54,471 nt of DNA. Source: Streptococcus suis 10581 (lineage in GTDB: Bacteria; Bacillota; Bacilli; Lactobacillales; Streptococcaceae). Below, piece by piece: positions 1-9,099 of this stretch; positions within the stretch are counted from its first letter, which is position 1, and each line of letters begins with the position of its first letter. Under the pieces are notes generated by a model, which was not told the DNA's origin, did no database searches, and worked only from the letters and a program-made list of their open reading frames with translations. Location: NCBI GenBank assembly GCA_000440235.1, contig ALKQ01000063.1, positions 1-54,471 on the forward strand, in the 5' to 3' direction. The position numbers were made by a program, and so were the translations under genes.

Positions 1-104
1 CCTTATTTCTTTGTCTCAGTCTAATTTCCAGTTTTTAAGACAGACTAGAACTTACTTTGGGAATTTAGCTCTCTTTATTTTTCTCAATATTTCCAAAAAA
101 TCCA

Positions 105-132
105 TTGACTTTTTTTAGAGATATGATATACT
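105..132 (+). promoter_or_regulatory. Promoter of the tRNA-Thr gene
   Basis: A -35 box TTGACT (105-110) and a -10 box TATACT (127-132) are separated by 16 bp. The tRNA starts 12 bases further on. Bases 1-104 hold nothing I recognise. Confidence 0.8.
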
Positions 133-143
133 AGTCAAGTACT

Positions 144-216
144 GCTGGTTTAGCTCAGTCGGTAGAGCGCATCCATGGTAAGGATGAGGTCGCCGGTTCA
201 ATCCCGGCAACTAGCA
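144..216 (+). tRNA. tRNA-Thr, anticodon GGT
   Basis: The 73 bases fold as a full cloverleaf: a 7-bp acceptor stem with one G-T pair, a GCTC/GAGC D stem, a CATCC/GGATG anticodon stem with loop ATGGTAA giving anticodon GGT (reads ACC and ACT), and a GCCGG/CCGGC T stem with loop TTCAATC. The discriminator base is A and CCA is not encoded. It is a single tRNA with its own promoter and terminator. Confidence 0.95.
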
Positions 217-234
217 TCGAATACTATCGAAAGG

Positions 235-256
235 CCTTGTTTGACAAGGTTTTTTC
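235..256 (+). terminator. Terminator of the tRNA-Thr gene
   Basis: A CCTTG/CAAGG stem (235-239 with 245-249) is followed directly by a T-rich tract. It lies 18 bases after the tRNA. Confidence 0.7.
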
Positions 257-297
257 TTATTTTTGTCCTAAATTCGCCCTTATTGTCAAAAAATCCC

Positions 298-325
298 TTG
301 ACATGAATGTTTATTATGGTAGAAT
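298..325 (+). promoter_or_regulatory. Promoter of the leader peptide and ABC exporter operon
   Basis: TTGACA (298-303) and TAGAAT (320-325) are 16 bp apart, with TGG just before the -10 (extended -10). Transcription would start near 332, giving a leader of about 370 nt before the first exporter gene. Confidence 0.8.
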
Positions 326-356
326 AGGGCTTAGAAAAAAGAAAGGAGTAAAAAAA

Positions 357-434
357 ATGAACAAGCAACTTGTCATTCAGCAAGCTATTTTTTATCATAC
401 ACTCCTTTCTAAGCAGGAAAACAGGGCTCATTGA
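357..434 (+). CDS. Leader peptide, 25 aa, upstream of ABC multidrug exporter
   Basis: A 25-codon ORF (begins MNKQLVIQQA, ends NRAH) has a strong ribosome binding site, AAAGGAG, 8 bases before its ATG. It lies between a good promoter and a strong intrinsic terminator, and the exporter genes follow. This is the layout of a ribosome-controlled attenuator. BmrB ahead of the Bacillus bmrCD exporter is the known parallel, and pneumococcal patA has an attenuator terminator. I infer that slow or stalled translation by an antibiotic alters folding downstream and lets transcription continue. There is no signal peptide. The peptide itself probably has no function after synthesis. Confidence 0.7.
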   Translation: MNKQLVIQQAIFYHTLLSKQENRAH

Positions 435-561
435 TGAACTATTCTAGTTCTTTGTGGGCTGTACTCTGAAAGTTGGGCCAATCAAGCATGTGTGGTCATG
501 CCTTGATAGGATTTATCCTTGCTATTCTAGAGTTGGTCTATTTTTGTGGACTTAAAGCCAT
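435..561 (+). promoter_or_regulatory. Structured leader between the leader peptide and its attenuator
   Basis: Two inverted repeats are visible: GAACT/AGTTC (436-440 with 446-450) just after the leader stop codon, and a longer imperfect hairpin with arms 481-490 and 497-507. GCATG at 486-490 could instead pair with CATGC at 559-563, touching the base of the terminator stem, but only over 5 bp. I therefore cannot name the antiterminator with confidence. Confidence 0.5.
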
Positions 562-598
562 GCCTAGGTGGAGTTTAAAACACACCTAGGCTTTTTTG
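562..598 (+). terminator. Intrinsic terminator (attenuator) ahead of ABC exporter genes
   Basis: A perfect 9-bp stem, GCCTAGGTG/CACCTAGGC (562-570 with 583-591), is followed by six T. No second promoter is obvious between it and the exporter start at 701, so the exporter genes probably depend on readthrough. Bases 599-690 show nothing further. Confidence 0.85.
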
Positions 599-700
599 TG
601 CTTAGAAAGGAATCGTTTTAATAACCTTTTTCACAAGTAAAATACTTTTAGAATGAGAGGGTATTTTGAATGAATACAGGTTTTAACTTAAAGGAGAAAT

Positions 701-2428
701 ATGTTTAAATTGATATTTGATTACGTCAAACAACACAAGTGGCTCTACTTGGTGGTTGTTGTGACCTTGATTATTTACGATATCACCCTCTTGATACCAA
801 CGCAAATTATTCAGAGGATGGTGGATACGCTGACCAAGAATGGCTTGACTGAGCGGATTTTAGTTCAAGAGATGAGCCTATTGCTTTTGGTGACCTTTCT
901 CAATTATGGGATGGGTTTTATCTGGCATCTTAAGCTTTTTCAGGCCTCGGTCAATTTCAAATTTGATATGCAACAACGAGCCTTTAAAAAGATGGTCACC
1001 ATGCGAACACCTTTTTATGAAAAATTTCGGTCTGGTGATGTCATGACCCGCTTTTCAACGGATGTCGATGGCCTGATGGAGATGGTCGGATACGGGCTCA
1101 TGATTGTGGTCTATTCCGGGGGTATGTTAGCATTTATCATTCCTACCATGCTTTTGATTGATTGGAAGATTTCCTTCCTGGCTATCTTACCGATGATTTT
1201 TATGGCAGTTGCTTTCTTTTTCATTGGTCGTAAGCAGGATCAGGCTATTGATGCCAACCGTGAGGCAGTTGCACAGCTCAATAATGAGGTCTTGGAAGTT
1301 GTCGAGGGTATTCGTGTAACCCGCGCCTATAGCAAAAAGGCAGCTCAAAAGGCTCAGTTTCAGGGGCGAACCAAGGAATTGGCGGATGGAGGGGACCGAA
1401 TTACCTCCCTACAATCCCTTTATAACCCCTTGGCTACAGTCGGTCTGGGTTTGTCGACTATCCTGGTCTTGGTGCTTGGAGCAGGGGCAGTCAAGTCTGG
1501 TCAGCTCAGTCTGGGGCAGGTCATCGCCCTTCAACTCTATGTCAGTTCCCTCCTAGAGCCTTTCTGGACCCTGGCGGATTTCATACTGGTTTACCAGACT
1601 GGTAAAACTTCATTTGAAAAACTGCAGGAGCTGATTGAAACGGGTGATGACTTGGAAGTGGATGGCTCGGTAGAAATAGCCGAGCTGGATAGTATTTCTT
1701 TCAAGAACTACAGCTTTAGTTATCCACAGTCGGACCGTCCGAGTTTGCAGGAGATTAACTGGACATTGAAAGCCGGTCAGACAGTCGGGATTGTTGGGAA
1801 AACGGGTTCCGGCAAGACCAGCTTGGTTAGACAATTGTTACGTCAGTATCCAGTTGGGCAGGGTGAGTTTCTTGTTAATCATCAGTCTGTCCTTGACTTC
1901 AAGCGCTCAAGCCTGGAGCAAAAAATTGGCTATGTTCCCCAAGAACACATTCTCTTTTCAAAATCAGTTGGGGAAAATATTGCCTTTGGTAAACGTGACA
2001 GTAGTTTGGAAGAAATTGAAGCGGCTATCGCAACCGCAGCCTTTAGCCAGGACTTGGAGCGGATGAGTCATGGACTGGACACCATGATTGGCGAGCGGGG
2101 TGTGTCTATTTCTGGCGGTCAGAAACAACGGATTTCTATTGCGCGTGCCTTTTTACGAGAGCCAGACTTGCTCATTTTAGATGATTCCCTGTCAGCAGTC
2201 GATGCTCGAACAGAAGGTCAGATTATCCAAAATATCCAGCAAGAACGTGCAGGCAAGACCAATGTCATTGTGACCCACCGCCTGTCTGCGGTCAACCATG
2301 CGGACTGGGTACTGGTCTTGGATGAAGGTCGCATTGTAGAAGAAGGACGACCAGAAGACCTACTAGCCCAAGAAGGCTGGTACTATGAACAATACCAGCG
2401 CCAACAAAGTCAGGAAGGAGGAGAATAA
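701..2428 (+). CDS. Heterodimeric ABC exporter, subunit 1 (BmrC/YheI/LmrC-like)
   Basis: A 575-aa half-transporter: an N-terminal six-helix membrane domain (about residues 1-320) and a C-terminal ATPase domain. The Walker A is GKTGSGKTS near residue 365 and the signature is ISGGQ. The Walker B ends in DD (LLILDD) where active ATPases have DE, so the catalytic glutamate is missing. This is the usual degenerate subunit of heterodimeric drug exporters. The stop codon overlaps the next start by one base, so the two are translationally coupled. The ribosome binding site is AAAGGAG. The likely role is efflux of antibiotics or other amphipathic compounds, induced through the leader at 357-598. I do not assign patA or satA: the BmrC/LmrC-like group seems closer. 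Confidence 0.85.
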   Translation: MFKLIFDYVKQHKWLYLVVVVTLIIYDITLLIPTQIIQRMVDTLTKNGLTERILVQEMSLLLLVTFLNYGMGFIWHLKLFQASVNFKFDMQQRAFKKMVTMRTPFYEKFRSGDVMTRFSTDVDGLMEMVGYGLMIVVYSGGMLAFIIPTMLLIDWKISFLAILPMIFMAVAFFFIGRKQDQAIDANREAVAQLNNEVLEVVEGIRVTRAYSKKAAQKAQFQGRTKELADGGDRITSLQSLYNPLATVGLGLSTILVLVLGAGAVKSGQLSLGQVIALQLYVSSLLEPFWTLADFILVYQTGKTSFEKLQELIETGDDLEVDGSVEIAELDSISFKNYSFSYPQSDRPSLQEINWTLKAGQTVGIVGKTGSGKTSLVRQLLRQYPVGQGEFLVNHQSVLDFKRSSLEQKIGYVPQEHILFSKSVGENIAFGKRDSSLEEIEAAIATAAFSQDLERMSHGLDTMIGERGVSISGGQKQRISIARAFLREPDLLILDDSLSAVDARTEGQIIQNIQQERAGKTNVIVTHRLSAVNHADWVLVLDEGRIVEEGRPEDLLAQEGWYYEQYQRQQSQEGGE

Positions 2429-4167
2429 TGAAGGTTTTAGGATTTTTATTGAAACAAATTGGTCGCGTTAAGTGGCTCTTTACGTTTGCTGTAGTCTGTT
2501 ACTTAGCAGCTTCTAGCCTCTTGCGTTTTGCCCCTCTTATTATTCAAAAAGCTATCGATGGACCTTTACGGGCCTTGAGTGAAGGCCAACCCTTCCAAGA
2601 AGCCCTTTTCTTACAAATAGCAAGTCAATATGTGGCCATGATTTTCTTGGGTGCACTTGGCTATTACCTTTCCATGCGGCTCTTGATGCACTCTGCCAAT
2701 AGGATAGCAGAATATTTGCGCAACCAGGCTTATGATGTTATGCAGTGCTTGCCCATTTCCTATTTTGATGATAAACCTGCCGGGAAGATTGCCACTCGTA
2801 TTGTTAACGATACTGAAACCTTGCGCAATCAGTTTTACGGTACCTTGGTCAATGTCTTTAATAGTTTTGTTCGCTTGCTTCTTACCTACGGGATTGTTTT
2901 CTACCTCAATCCTAGTCTAGGTTTTGCTCTCTTGCTACTAATTCCAGTCTTTATCGGTATTCAATTTATCTATAAAAAGTTGACCGATAAGCCTATGAAG
3001 GACTTTTACGATGCGCGAAGCGAGGTCAATACACAGGTCAATGAGACCATGAATGGTGCTAGTTTGATTCAGCTCTATGGGCAGGAAGAGAGAGTGCTAG
3101 CTGAGTTTGAAGCGACAGCAGATAAGATGCGTCGTGCGGATAACCAGATTATCTGGGCCCAATCCAGCTCGACATGGACGTTGACGGAGTTTTTGAAATT
3201 TTTAGTTCTGACAGGGATTTTAACCATTATTGGCTATCAATTTTTACAAGGTCAATCTAGCTTGTCACCAGGTAAATTATTTGTGTATATTGATTACATA
3301 GAGGGGATTTTTTTGTCCCTTGGTGCCTTGGTCAAGCAGTTTCCAAATCTCCTTCGGTCGATTGAAACAGGTAAGAGGTTGATGGGCTTGCTGGAAGAAG
3401 AAACGGAGCCCGATAGTAGTGCTGAATTGACGGTGACAGACGGTCAGGTGGTCTTTGACCAAGTGACCTTTGCTTACGAAGTTGGCAAGCCTATTCTCAA
3501 GGACATCTCCATTCAGGCTGACAAGGGGGAAACCATTGCTCTGGTGGGCCACACAGGATCAGGCAAGTCCTCCATTATGAACCTCCTCTACCGTTTCTAT
3601 GATCCTCAGGAGGGTCAGGTTTTGATTGATGGGAAAAACATCCGTGATTATTCTCGTGAAAGCCTGCGCAGTCACATGGGGATTGTTTTGCAAGATCCCT
3701 ATCTCTTTACAGGGACGATTGCCAGCAATGTTTCCATGAATGAAGAGGAAGCAGATAGAACAAGAATCATGCAGGCGCTAGAAAAAGTTGGTGCAGGGCC
3801 TATGCTGGCTCGCTTAGAGAAAGGGATTGATGAACCGGTCTTTGAAAAGGGGTCAACCTTCTCTAGTGGGGAACGCCAGCTAATTGCTTTTGCCCGCACC
3901 CTTTACTCCAATCCAAAAATATTGATTCTGGACGAGGCGACTTCTCACATCGATACGGAAACGGAAGAAATTATCCAGCACGCTATGGAAGTAGTCAAGG
4001 AAGGTCGGACCACCTTTATCATCGCCCATCGCCTGTCCACCATTCAAAATGCAGACCAGATTTTGGTCTTGGACCAAGGTCGCATTATCGAACGTGGCAA
4101 ACATGAGGAGCTGCTTGCCTTGGGCGGTGTTTATGCACAGATGCATGACATTCAATCTAGGGTTTAG
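2428..4167 (+). CDS. Heterodimeric ABC exporter, subunit 2 (BmrD/LmrD-like)
   Basis: A 579-aa half-transporter with six predicted membrane helices followed by an ATPase domain. The Walker A is GHTGSGKSS (about residue 373) and the Walker B is ILILDE with the catalytic glutamate intact. The signature is SSGER instead of LSGGQ. It therefore complements subunit 1: the competent ATP site is built from this Walker A/B and the partner's ISGGQ, while the other site is degenerate. LmrD and BmrD are longer (about 665-675 aa), so this one lacks the extra loop of those proteins. The start ATG shares its A with the upstream stop. No terminator is obvious in the 130 bases that follow. Confidence 0.85.
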   Translation: MKVLGFLLKQIGRVKWLFTFAVVCYLAASSLLRFAPLIIQKAIDGPLRALSEGQPFQEALFLQIASQYVAMIFLGALGYYLSMRLLMHSANRIAEYLRNQAYDVMQCLPISYFDDKPAGKIATRIVNDTETLRNQFYGTLVNVFNSFVRLLLTYGIVFYLNPSLGFALLLLIPVFIGIQFIYKKLTDKPMKDFYDARSEVNTQVNETMNGASLIQLYGQEERVLAEFEATADKMRRADNQIIWAQSSSTWTLTEFLKFLVLTGILTIIGYQFLQGQSSLSPGKLFVYIDYIEGIFLSLGALVKQFPNLLRSIETGKRLMGLLEEETEPDSSAELTVTDGQVVFDQVTFAYEVGKPILKDISIQADKGETIALVGHTGSGKSSIMNLLYRFYDPQEGQVLIDGKNIRDYSRESLRSHMGIVLQDPYLFTGTIASNVSMNEEEADRTRIMQALEKVGAGPMLARLEKGIDEPVFEKGSTFSSGERQLIAFARTLYSNPKILILDEATSHIDTETEEIIQHAMEVVKEGRTTFIIAHRLSTIQNADQILVLDQGRIIERGKHEELLALGGVYAQMHDIQSRV

Positions 4168-4311
4168 GAAACAATAAATTATAGTTTTTCTTTATTGGAA
4201 TGATAGTTAAAATATATTAGCAAACCTTTTAGAGGTATGATAGGATAGTGCTATATCATGGCAGTCAGGATTGATGACTTGATGTAAAAAAAGCATGAAA
4301 TGGAGTTTTCT

Positions 4312-4875
4312 ATGACACAAGCAATTTTCCCTATTCATACCTTGGACACTGTTAGACCTGATTTGAGAGAAAATTTGGAAACGGTCAAGAAAAATAATGG
4401 CGGTTATATTCCAAACTTAATTGGACTTCTGGCTAATTCTCCAGCAACTTTGGAAACTTATCAGACGGTCGGAGGAATTAACCGCCGCAACAGCCTGACA
4501 CCGACTGAGCGTGAAGTGGTACAAATTACAGCTGCCGTTGCCAATGGCTGTGGATTTTGCGTGGCAGGTCATACGGCTATTTCTATCAAGCAGGTTAAGA
4601 TGCCAGATGTAATTCTACAGGCTCTACGCCAGGGAACTCCCATCGAAACGGATGCAAAATTAGATGCTCTCGCTCGATTTACTCTGGCGGTTATCCATGA
4701 AAAAGGCAAGGTTGAACAGCCCTTGCTAGAGGAATTTTTCCAAGAGGGCTACACGGCTGAAAACGCCTTGGATGTGGTGTTAGGAGTCAGTCTTGCAACT
4801 CTTTGTAATTATGCCAACAATCTCATCAACACTCCGATCAATCCAGAATTGCGACCCTATGCTTTGGAGAATTGA
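4312..4875 (+). CDS. AhpD-like / carboxymuconolactone decarboxylase family protein
   Basis: A 187-aa, largely helical protein with the AhpD-core redox motif C80-x2-C83-x3-H87 (CGFCVAGH). Members of the family reduce peroxides through this CxxC pair or act as related thiol oxidoreductases; the physiological partner is not evident here. I start at 4312 because GGAG at 4302-4305 lies 6 bases upstream, whereas an in-frame ATG at 4300 overlaps that ribosome binding site. It is monocistronic, with a strong terminator. Its role in peroxide defence is inferred from the family only. Confidence 0.8.
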   Translation: MTQAIFPIHTLDTVRPDLRENLETVKKNNGGYIPNLIGLLANSPATLETYQTVGGINRRNSLTPTEREVVQITAAVANGCGFCVAGHTAISIKQVKMPDVILQALRQGTPIETDAKLDALARFTLAVIHEKGKVEQPLLEEFFQEGYTAENALDVVLGVSLATLCNYANNLINTPINPELRPYALEN

Positions 4876-4894
4876 GTAAATAGAATAGAGTAAA

Positions 4895-4924
4895 AACCAG
4901 TCGGAAAAATCGGCTGGTTTTTTC
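4895..4924 (+). terminator. Terminator after the AhpD-like gene
   Basis: AACCAG/CTGGTT with further inner pairs and an AAAAA loop is followed by a T tract. Confidence 0.85.
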
Positions 4925-4936
4925 AGTTCTAACAAG

Positions 4937-4981
4937 TGAAACTATTTTTATAAAAAAGTTAGAAAATAGAAAGTAGTTTCA
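4937..4981 (+). promoter_or_regulatory. Candidate NanR operator upstream of nanE copy 1
   Basis: The arms TGAAACTA (4937-4944) and TAGTTTCA (4974-4981) form a perfect 8-bp inverted repeat about 55 bp before the -35 box. The related element TGAAACTATTTT recurs at the same relative place before nanE copy 2. An RpiR-type regulator gene lies in the locus, so this is its likely site, by inference. Confidence 0.55.
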
Positions 4982-5036
4982 AAAAATCCCCTTTTCTTTC
5001 TTCAGGCAGAAATTAAAATTTAAATGTAAAAGTCTA

Positions 5037-5083
5037 TTGAAAAAACATCAGTATATTATATAATTATATTGTAAGCGCTATCT
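5037..5083 (+). promoter_or_regulatory. Promoter with cre site, nanE copy 1 operon
   Basis: TTGAAA (5037-5042) and TATAAT (5059-5064) are 16 bp apart. A near-perfect catabolite responsive element, TGTAAGCGCTATCT (5070-5083, one mismatch at the last base of the consensus), covers the expected transcription start. CcpA bound here would block initiation when glucose is present. Confidence 0.8.
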
Positions 5084-5118
5084 TGGATCCAATAGTAGAA
5101 CGGTGCAAGGAGAATTAA

Positions 5119-5820
5119 ATGGCGATCATAAGCAAAGAAATCTTAAAAGAGCAGATTAAAGATGGCATTATTGTTTCCTGTCAGGCCTTACCTGGTGAAC
5201 CCTTGTATAGGGAAGAAGGGGGGATTATGCCTTTACTTGTAAAGGCGGCAGAAGAAGCAGGCGCTGTAGGTATTCGAGCAAACAGTGTTCGAGATATTAA
5301 AGAAATCAAGGAAGTGACCAATTTACCAATTATCGGAATTATCAAGAGAGATTACCCTCCTCAAGAGCCTTTCATTACGGCGACGATGAAAGAGGTTGAC
5401 GAGCTAGCTGAGCTAGACATTGCAGTTATTGCCCTGGATTGTACTAAACGTGAGCGGTTTGATGGTCTGGACATCGTTGATTTCATCAAACAAATCAAGG
5501 AAAAATATCCACACCAACTCTTCATGGCAGATATTTCCACCTATGAAGAAGGTGTGACAGCCTACGAGGCTGGAATTGATTTTGTTGGAACGACCTTATC
5601 AGGATACACATCCTATAGCCGACAAGAAGATGGACCAGATATTGAGCTGGTTGACCGACTTTGTCGTGCTGGGATTGATGTCATCGCAGAAGGAAAAATA
5701 CACTATCCAGATCAAGCCAAAACCATTCACGATTTAGGTGTGGCAGGTATCGTCGTTGGCGGAGCCATTACCCGTCCTAAGGAAATAGCAGAGCGGTTTA
5801 TCCAGGCTCTGAAAAAATAG
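5119..5820 (+). CDS. nanE: N-acetylmannosamine-6-phosphate 2-epimerase, copy 1
   Basis: A 233-aa TIM-barrel enzyme of the NanE family that converts ManNAc-6-P to GlcNAc-6-P, the step joining sialic-acid breakdown to amino-sugar metabolism. Typical segments are visible: an N-terminal [10 protein letters not shown] loop, ALDCTKRER, and near the C-terminus IAEGKIHYP and [11 protein letters not shown]. The length is standard. The ribosome binding site is AAGGAGA. It is the first gene of a long cre-controlled operon. A second copy at 13493-14194 is about 90% identical by eye and has a matching promoter. The palindrome CCCCATATGGGG (5837-5848) lies in the gap to the next gene. Confidence 0.95.
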   Translation: MAIISKEILKEQIKDGIIVSCQALPGEPLYREEGGIMPLLVKAAEEAGAVGIRANSVRDIKEIKEVTNLPIIGIIKRDYPPQEPFITATMKEVDELAELDIAVIALDCTKRERFDGLDIVDFIKQIKEKYPHQLFMADISTYEEGVTAYEAGIDFVGTTLSGYTSYSRQEDGPDIELVDRLCRAGIDVIAEGKIHYPDQAKTIHDLGVAGIVVGGAITRPKEIAERFIQALKK

Positions 5821-5872
5821 TTACATAGTCCAATAACCCCATATGGGGAAGCAAAAAAAATAAAGGAGAAGA

Positions 5873-7183
5873 ATGATGAAAAAAATCATACATTCATTGT
5901 TAGCTGGTGTGGCAGTTTTGTCACTTGCAGCATGTAGTGGCGGTAATAAAACTGCTGAAAAAACTGCTGATTCTAGTGCTTCTGGTAAGACAGAAATCAC
6001 TTGGTGGGCCTTCCCAGTATTCACACAAGAGAATACAGAAGACGGTGTTGGTACCTATGAGCAAAAAATTATTGCTGCTTTTGAGGAAGCTAACCCAGAC
6101 ATCACTGTAAAACTGGAAACCATCGACTTTACATCTGGACCAGAAAAAATCACGACTGCTATTGAAGCAGGGACTGCTCCAGATGTCCTCTTCGATGCAC
6201 CTGGTCGTATCATTACCTACGGAAAAAATGGTAAATTGGCTGACTTGAATGATCTCTTCACAGATGAATTTGTCAAAGATGTCAACAATGATAACATTAT
6301 TCAAGCATCTAAGGCTGGTGATACTGCCTACATGTACCCACTCAGCTCTGCACCATTCTACATGGCATTTAACAAAGCGATGTTGAAAGATGCTGGTGTT
6401 CTTGATCTTGTAAAAGATGGCTGGACAACAGACGACTTTGAAAAAGTTATCAAAGCTTTGAAAGACAAAGGCTACAATCCAGGTTCCCTCTTCTCTAACG
6501 GTCAAGGTGGTGACCAAGGTACTCGTGCCTTCTTGGCAAACCTTTATAGCGGTAGCATCACAGACGAAGGCGTAACCAAATATACTACTGATTCAGAGCA
6601 AATGATCAAAGCCTTGGATAAGGCAGCTGGCTGGATTAAAGATGGCTACATGATGAATGGCTCACAATATGCAGGTGGCGACGACATCCAAAACTTTGCA
6701 AACGGTCAAACTTCTTACACTATCCTTTGGGGACCTGCTCAAAATGGTATCCAAGGACAATTGTTAGAAGCATCTAAAGTAGAAGTTCTTGAAGTACCAT
6801 TCCCATCTGAAGATGGTAAGGCAGCTCTTGAGTACCTTGTAAACGGCTTTGCAGTCTTCAACAATGGCGACGAAGCTCGTGTAGCAGCATCTAAGAAATT
6901 CATCCAGTTCATCGCAGATGACAAAGAATGGGGTCCTAAGAACGTTGTTCGTACAGGTGCCTTCCCAGTTCGTACTTCATTTGGTGCTCTCTATGATGAC
7001 GAACGCATGGCTATGATTGACAAGTGGACTGGTTACTACTCACCATACTACAACACCATTGATGGATTTGCTGAAATGAGAACTCTTTGGTTCCCAATGC
7101 TTCAAGCTGTATCAAATGGCGAAAAAGAAGCAGCGGCTGCTTTGAAAGAGTTCACTGAGCAAGCAAACGCAACGATTAAATAA
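5873..7183 (+). CDS. Sialic-acid ABC transporter, substrate-binding lipoprotein
   Basis: A 436-aa extracellular solute-binding protein of the family that binds oligosaccharides and sialic acid. The signal peptide ends in the lipobox LAAC, with C21 as the lipid-anchored residue. A short Ala/Ser/Thr linker and the mature binding domain follow (starts near ITWWAFP). Its place between nanE and two matching permeases equates it with pneumococcal SatA (SP1683) of the SatABC sialic-acid importer. No ATPase gene is present in the locus; such importers use a shared MsmK-type ATPase encoded elsewhere. The ribosome binding site is AAAGGAG. A stem-loop after the gene may keep its mRNA level above that of the permeases. 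Confidence 0.88.
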   Translation: MMKKIIHSLLAGVAVLSLAACSGGNKTAEKTADSSASGKTEITWWAFPVFTQENTEDGVGTYEQKIIAAFEEANPDITVKLETIDFTSGPEKITTAIEAGTAPDVLFDAPGRIITYGKNGKLADLNDLFTDEFVKDVNNDNIIQASKAGDTAYMYPLSSAPFYMAFNKAMLKDAGVLDLVKDGWTTDDFEKVIKALKDKGYNPGSLFSNGQGGDQGTRAFLANLYSGSITDEGVTKYTTDSEQMIKALDKAAGWIKDGYMMNGSQYAGGDDIQNFANGQTSYTILWGPAQNGIQGQLLEASKVEVLEVPFPSEDGKAALEYLVNGFAVFNNGDEARVAASKKFIQFIADDKEWGPKNVVRTGAFPVRTSFGALYDDERMAMIDKWTGYYSPYYNTIDGFAEMRTLWFPMLQAVSNGEKEAAAALKEFTEQANATIK

Positions 7184-7196
7184 ATGAATTGAATGA

Positions 7197-7242
7197 GGCT
7201 CCTTTTCTCTGTTAGCTATTCAATAGATATGGAAAAGGAGCC
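7197..7242 (+). promoter_or_regulatory. Stem-loop after the binding-protein gene
   Basis: A perfect 11-bp stem, GGCTCCTTTTC/GAAAAGGAGCC (7197-7207 with 7232-7242), has no T tract after it. It is better explained as an mRNA-stabilising or partial-termination structure between the binding protein and permease genes than as a full terminator. Confidence 0.6.
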
Positions 7243-7260
7243 ATTCCTTTCATGCTTTGT

Positions 7261-7301
7261 GAAAATCAAGAATTATTTTTTCAGTAGGTATTTTGATTTT
7301 C
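7261..7301. repeat. Inverted repeat, possible BOX remnant
   Basis: GAAAATCAA (7261-7269) and TTGATTTTC (7293-7301) are perfect inverted arms. They resemble the outer ends of the BOX repeats at 13196 and 35059 but lack the interior, so the BOX link is tentative. Confidence 0.35.
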
Positions 7302-7338
7302 ATAAAGAATGATTACGAATAGAATTGAGGTGTTCTAA

Positions 7339-8226
7339 GTGCAGATAAATAAGATTAGAATGCGGGAAACCATTGTATCCTATACCTTCTTAGCTCCTAT
7401 TCTCATTTTCTTCACCATTTTTGTACTAGCTCCAATGATCATGGGATTTGTCACCAGTTTCTTTAACTATACCATGACAGATTTCACCTTTGTTGGGCTG
7501 GATAACTATGTACGGATGTTTAACGATCCGATCTTTATCAAATCTCTGATTAACACGTTGATTATCGTGGTTGGTTCAGTGCCAGTAGTTGTCTTCTTTT
7601 CAGTCTTTGTCGCTTCGCAGACCTATGAAAAGAATGTCATCGCTCGTTCCTTCTACCGTGCAGTCTTCTTCCTGCCTGTTGTAACGGGTTCCGTTGCTGT
7701 AACGGTTGTTTGGAAATGGATTTACGATCCCCTGTCAGGTATCTTAAACTTCGTTTTGAAATCTGGCGGCCTGATTGAACAAAATATCAGTTGGCTTGGG
7801 GATAAGCAATGGGCCTTGTTAGCCATTATCATTATCCTTTTGACAACTTCAGTTGGTCAGCCGATTATTCTTTACATTGCAGCTCTTGGAAATATTGATA
7901 ATTCCTTGGTAGAAGCTGCGCGTGTGGACGGTGCCAACGAACATCAGGTTTTTTGGCAAATCAAATGGCCGAGCCTCTTACCAACCACTCTTTATATCGC
8001 TGTTATTACAACCATTAACTCCTTCCAGTGTTTTGCCCTTATTCAGCTCTTGACCTCAGGTGGACCTAACTATTCAACTTCCACCCTCATGTACTACTTG
8101 TACGAAAAGGCCTTTAAGTTGTCTGAGTATGGTTATGCAAACACCATGGGTGTTTTCCTGGCAGTCATGATTGCACTGATTTCCTTTGCCCAATTCAAGA
8201 TTTTGGGTAACGATGTGGAATACTAG
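7339..8226 (+). CDS. Sialic-acid ABC transporter permease 1
   Basis: A 295-aa MalF-type permease with six predicted membrane helices. The EAA loop that contacts the ATPase reads VEAARVDGANEHQVFWQIKWP. I choose the GTG at 7339 because GAGGTG lies 6 bases upstream; the first in-frame ATG (7360) has no comparable site. It corresponds to pneumococcal SatB (SP1682) by context. It is co-transcribed with the binding protein and the second permease, which starts 13 bases after its stop. Confidence 0.88.
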   Translation: MQINKIRMRETIVSYTFLAPILIFFTIFVLAPMIMGFVTSFFNYTMTDFTFVGLDNYVRMFNDPIFIKSLINTLIIVVGSVPVVVFFSVFVASQTYEKNVIARSFYRAVFFLPVVTGSVAVTVVWKWIYDPLSGILNFVLKSGGLIEQNISWLGDKQWALLAIIIILLTTSVGQPIILYIAALGNIDNSLVEAARVDGANEHQVFWQIKWPSLLPTTLYIAVITTINSFQCFALIQLLTSGGPNYSTSTLMYYLYEKAFKLSEYGYANTMGVFLAVMIALISFAQFKILGNDVEY

Positions 8227-8239
8227 AAAGGAGGAAACT

Positions 8240-9070
8240 ATGAAAAAGAAAACCATTACACCCTTTGGTGTTATTTCAACGATCATCTTGCTCTTGTTGA
8301 CCATCCTTTTCATTTTCCCTTTCTATTGGATTATGACAGGTGCCTTTAAGTCACAACCTCATACCATTGTGATTCCGCCTCAGTGGTGGCCAACTCAGCC
8401 AACCATGGAAAACTTTACTAAATTAACGGTCCAAAACCCAGCCTTGCAATGGCTTTGGAACTCAGTCTTTATCTCCTTGGCGACCATGATTTTGGTTTGT
8501 TCAACATCCTCTCTAGCAGGTTATGTCTTGGCCAAGAAACGCTTCTATGGACAGCGGATTTTGTTCTCAATCTTTATCGCTGCCATGGCTCTTCCTAAGC
8601 AGGTTGTGCTTGTGCCTCTGGTACGGATTATCAACTTTATGGGTATTCATGATACCTTAGCAGCGGTGATTCTACCACTAGTTGGTTGGCCATTCGGGGT
8701 TTTCTTGATGAAGCAATTCTCAGAAAATATTCCGACAGAGCTCTTGGAATCTGCTAAAATTGATGGTTGTGGCGAGCTGTCAACCTTCTGGAATGTTGCC
8801 TTTCCAATTGTCAAACCAGGTTTTGCCGCCTTGGCTATCTTCACCTTTATCAACTCTTGGAATGACTATTTCATGCAGTTGGTTATGTTGACTTCTCGTC
8901 AGAATTTGACCATTTCGCTAGGTGTTGCGACTATGCAGGCTGAAATGGCAACCAACTATGGTGTTATCATGGCGGGAGCGGCAATGGCTGCAGTACCAAT
9001 CGTTACTGTCTTCCTTGTCTTCCAAAAATCCTTTACTCAAGGTATCACCATGGGAGCGGTTAAGGGATAA
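8240..9070 (+). CDS. Sialic-acid ABC transporter permease 2
   Basis: A 276-aa MalG-type permease with six predicted helices and an EAA loop (LLESAKIDGCGELSTFWNVAFP). The start at 8240 has a strong AAAGGAGG site; in-frame codons further upstream lie inside permease 1. It pairs with the preceding permease to form the membrane channel and corresponds to SatC (SP1681) by context. The YhcH gene begins 29 bases later. Confidence 0.88.
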   Translation: MKKKTITPFGVISTIILLLLTILFIFPFYWIMTGAFKSQPHTIVIPPQWWPTQPTMENFTKLTVQNPALQWLWNSVFISLATMILVCSTSSLAGYVLAKKRFYGQRILFSIFIAAMALPKQVVLVPLVRIINFMGIHDTLAAVILPLVGWPFGVFLMKQFSENIPTELLESAKIDGCGELSTFWNVAFPIVKPGFAALAIFTFINSWNDYFMQLVMLTSRQNLTISLGVATMQAEMATNYGVIMAGAAMAAVPIVTVFLVFQKSFTQGITMGAVKG

Positions 9071-9099
9071 GAATCTGGTTAATTCATGGAGAAAGAACT

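Noticed and set aside
237..434. 65-codon frame covering the leader peptide
   Set aside because: Its start lies inside the tRNA terminator and upstream of the promoter. Only the last 25 codons from 357 have a ribosome site.
701..4167. Naming the exporter pair satAB or patAB
   Set aside because: No MarR gene is adjacent, as expected for satRAB, and the sequence features and leader seem closer to BmrCD/LmrCD. An alignment would decide.
5921..6517. 198-codon ORF antisense to the sialic-acid binding protein gene
   Set aside because: Shadow frame: no start signal, composition not protein-like, and the sense gene is certain.
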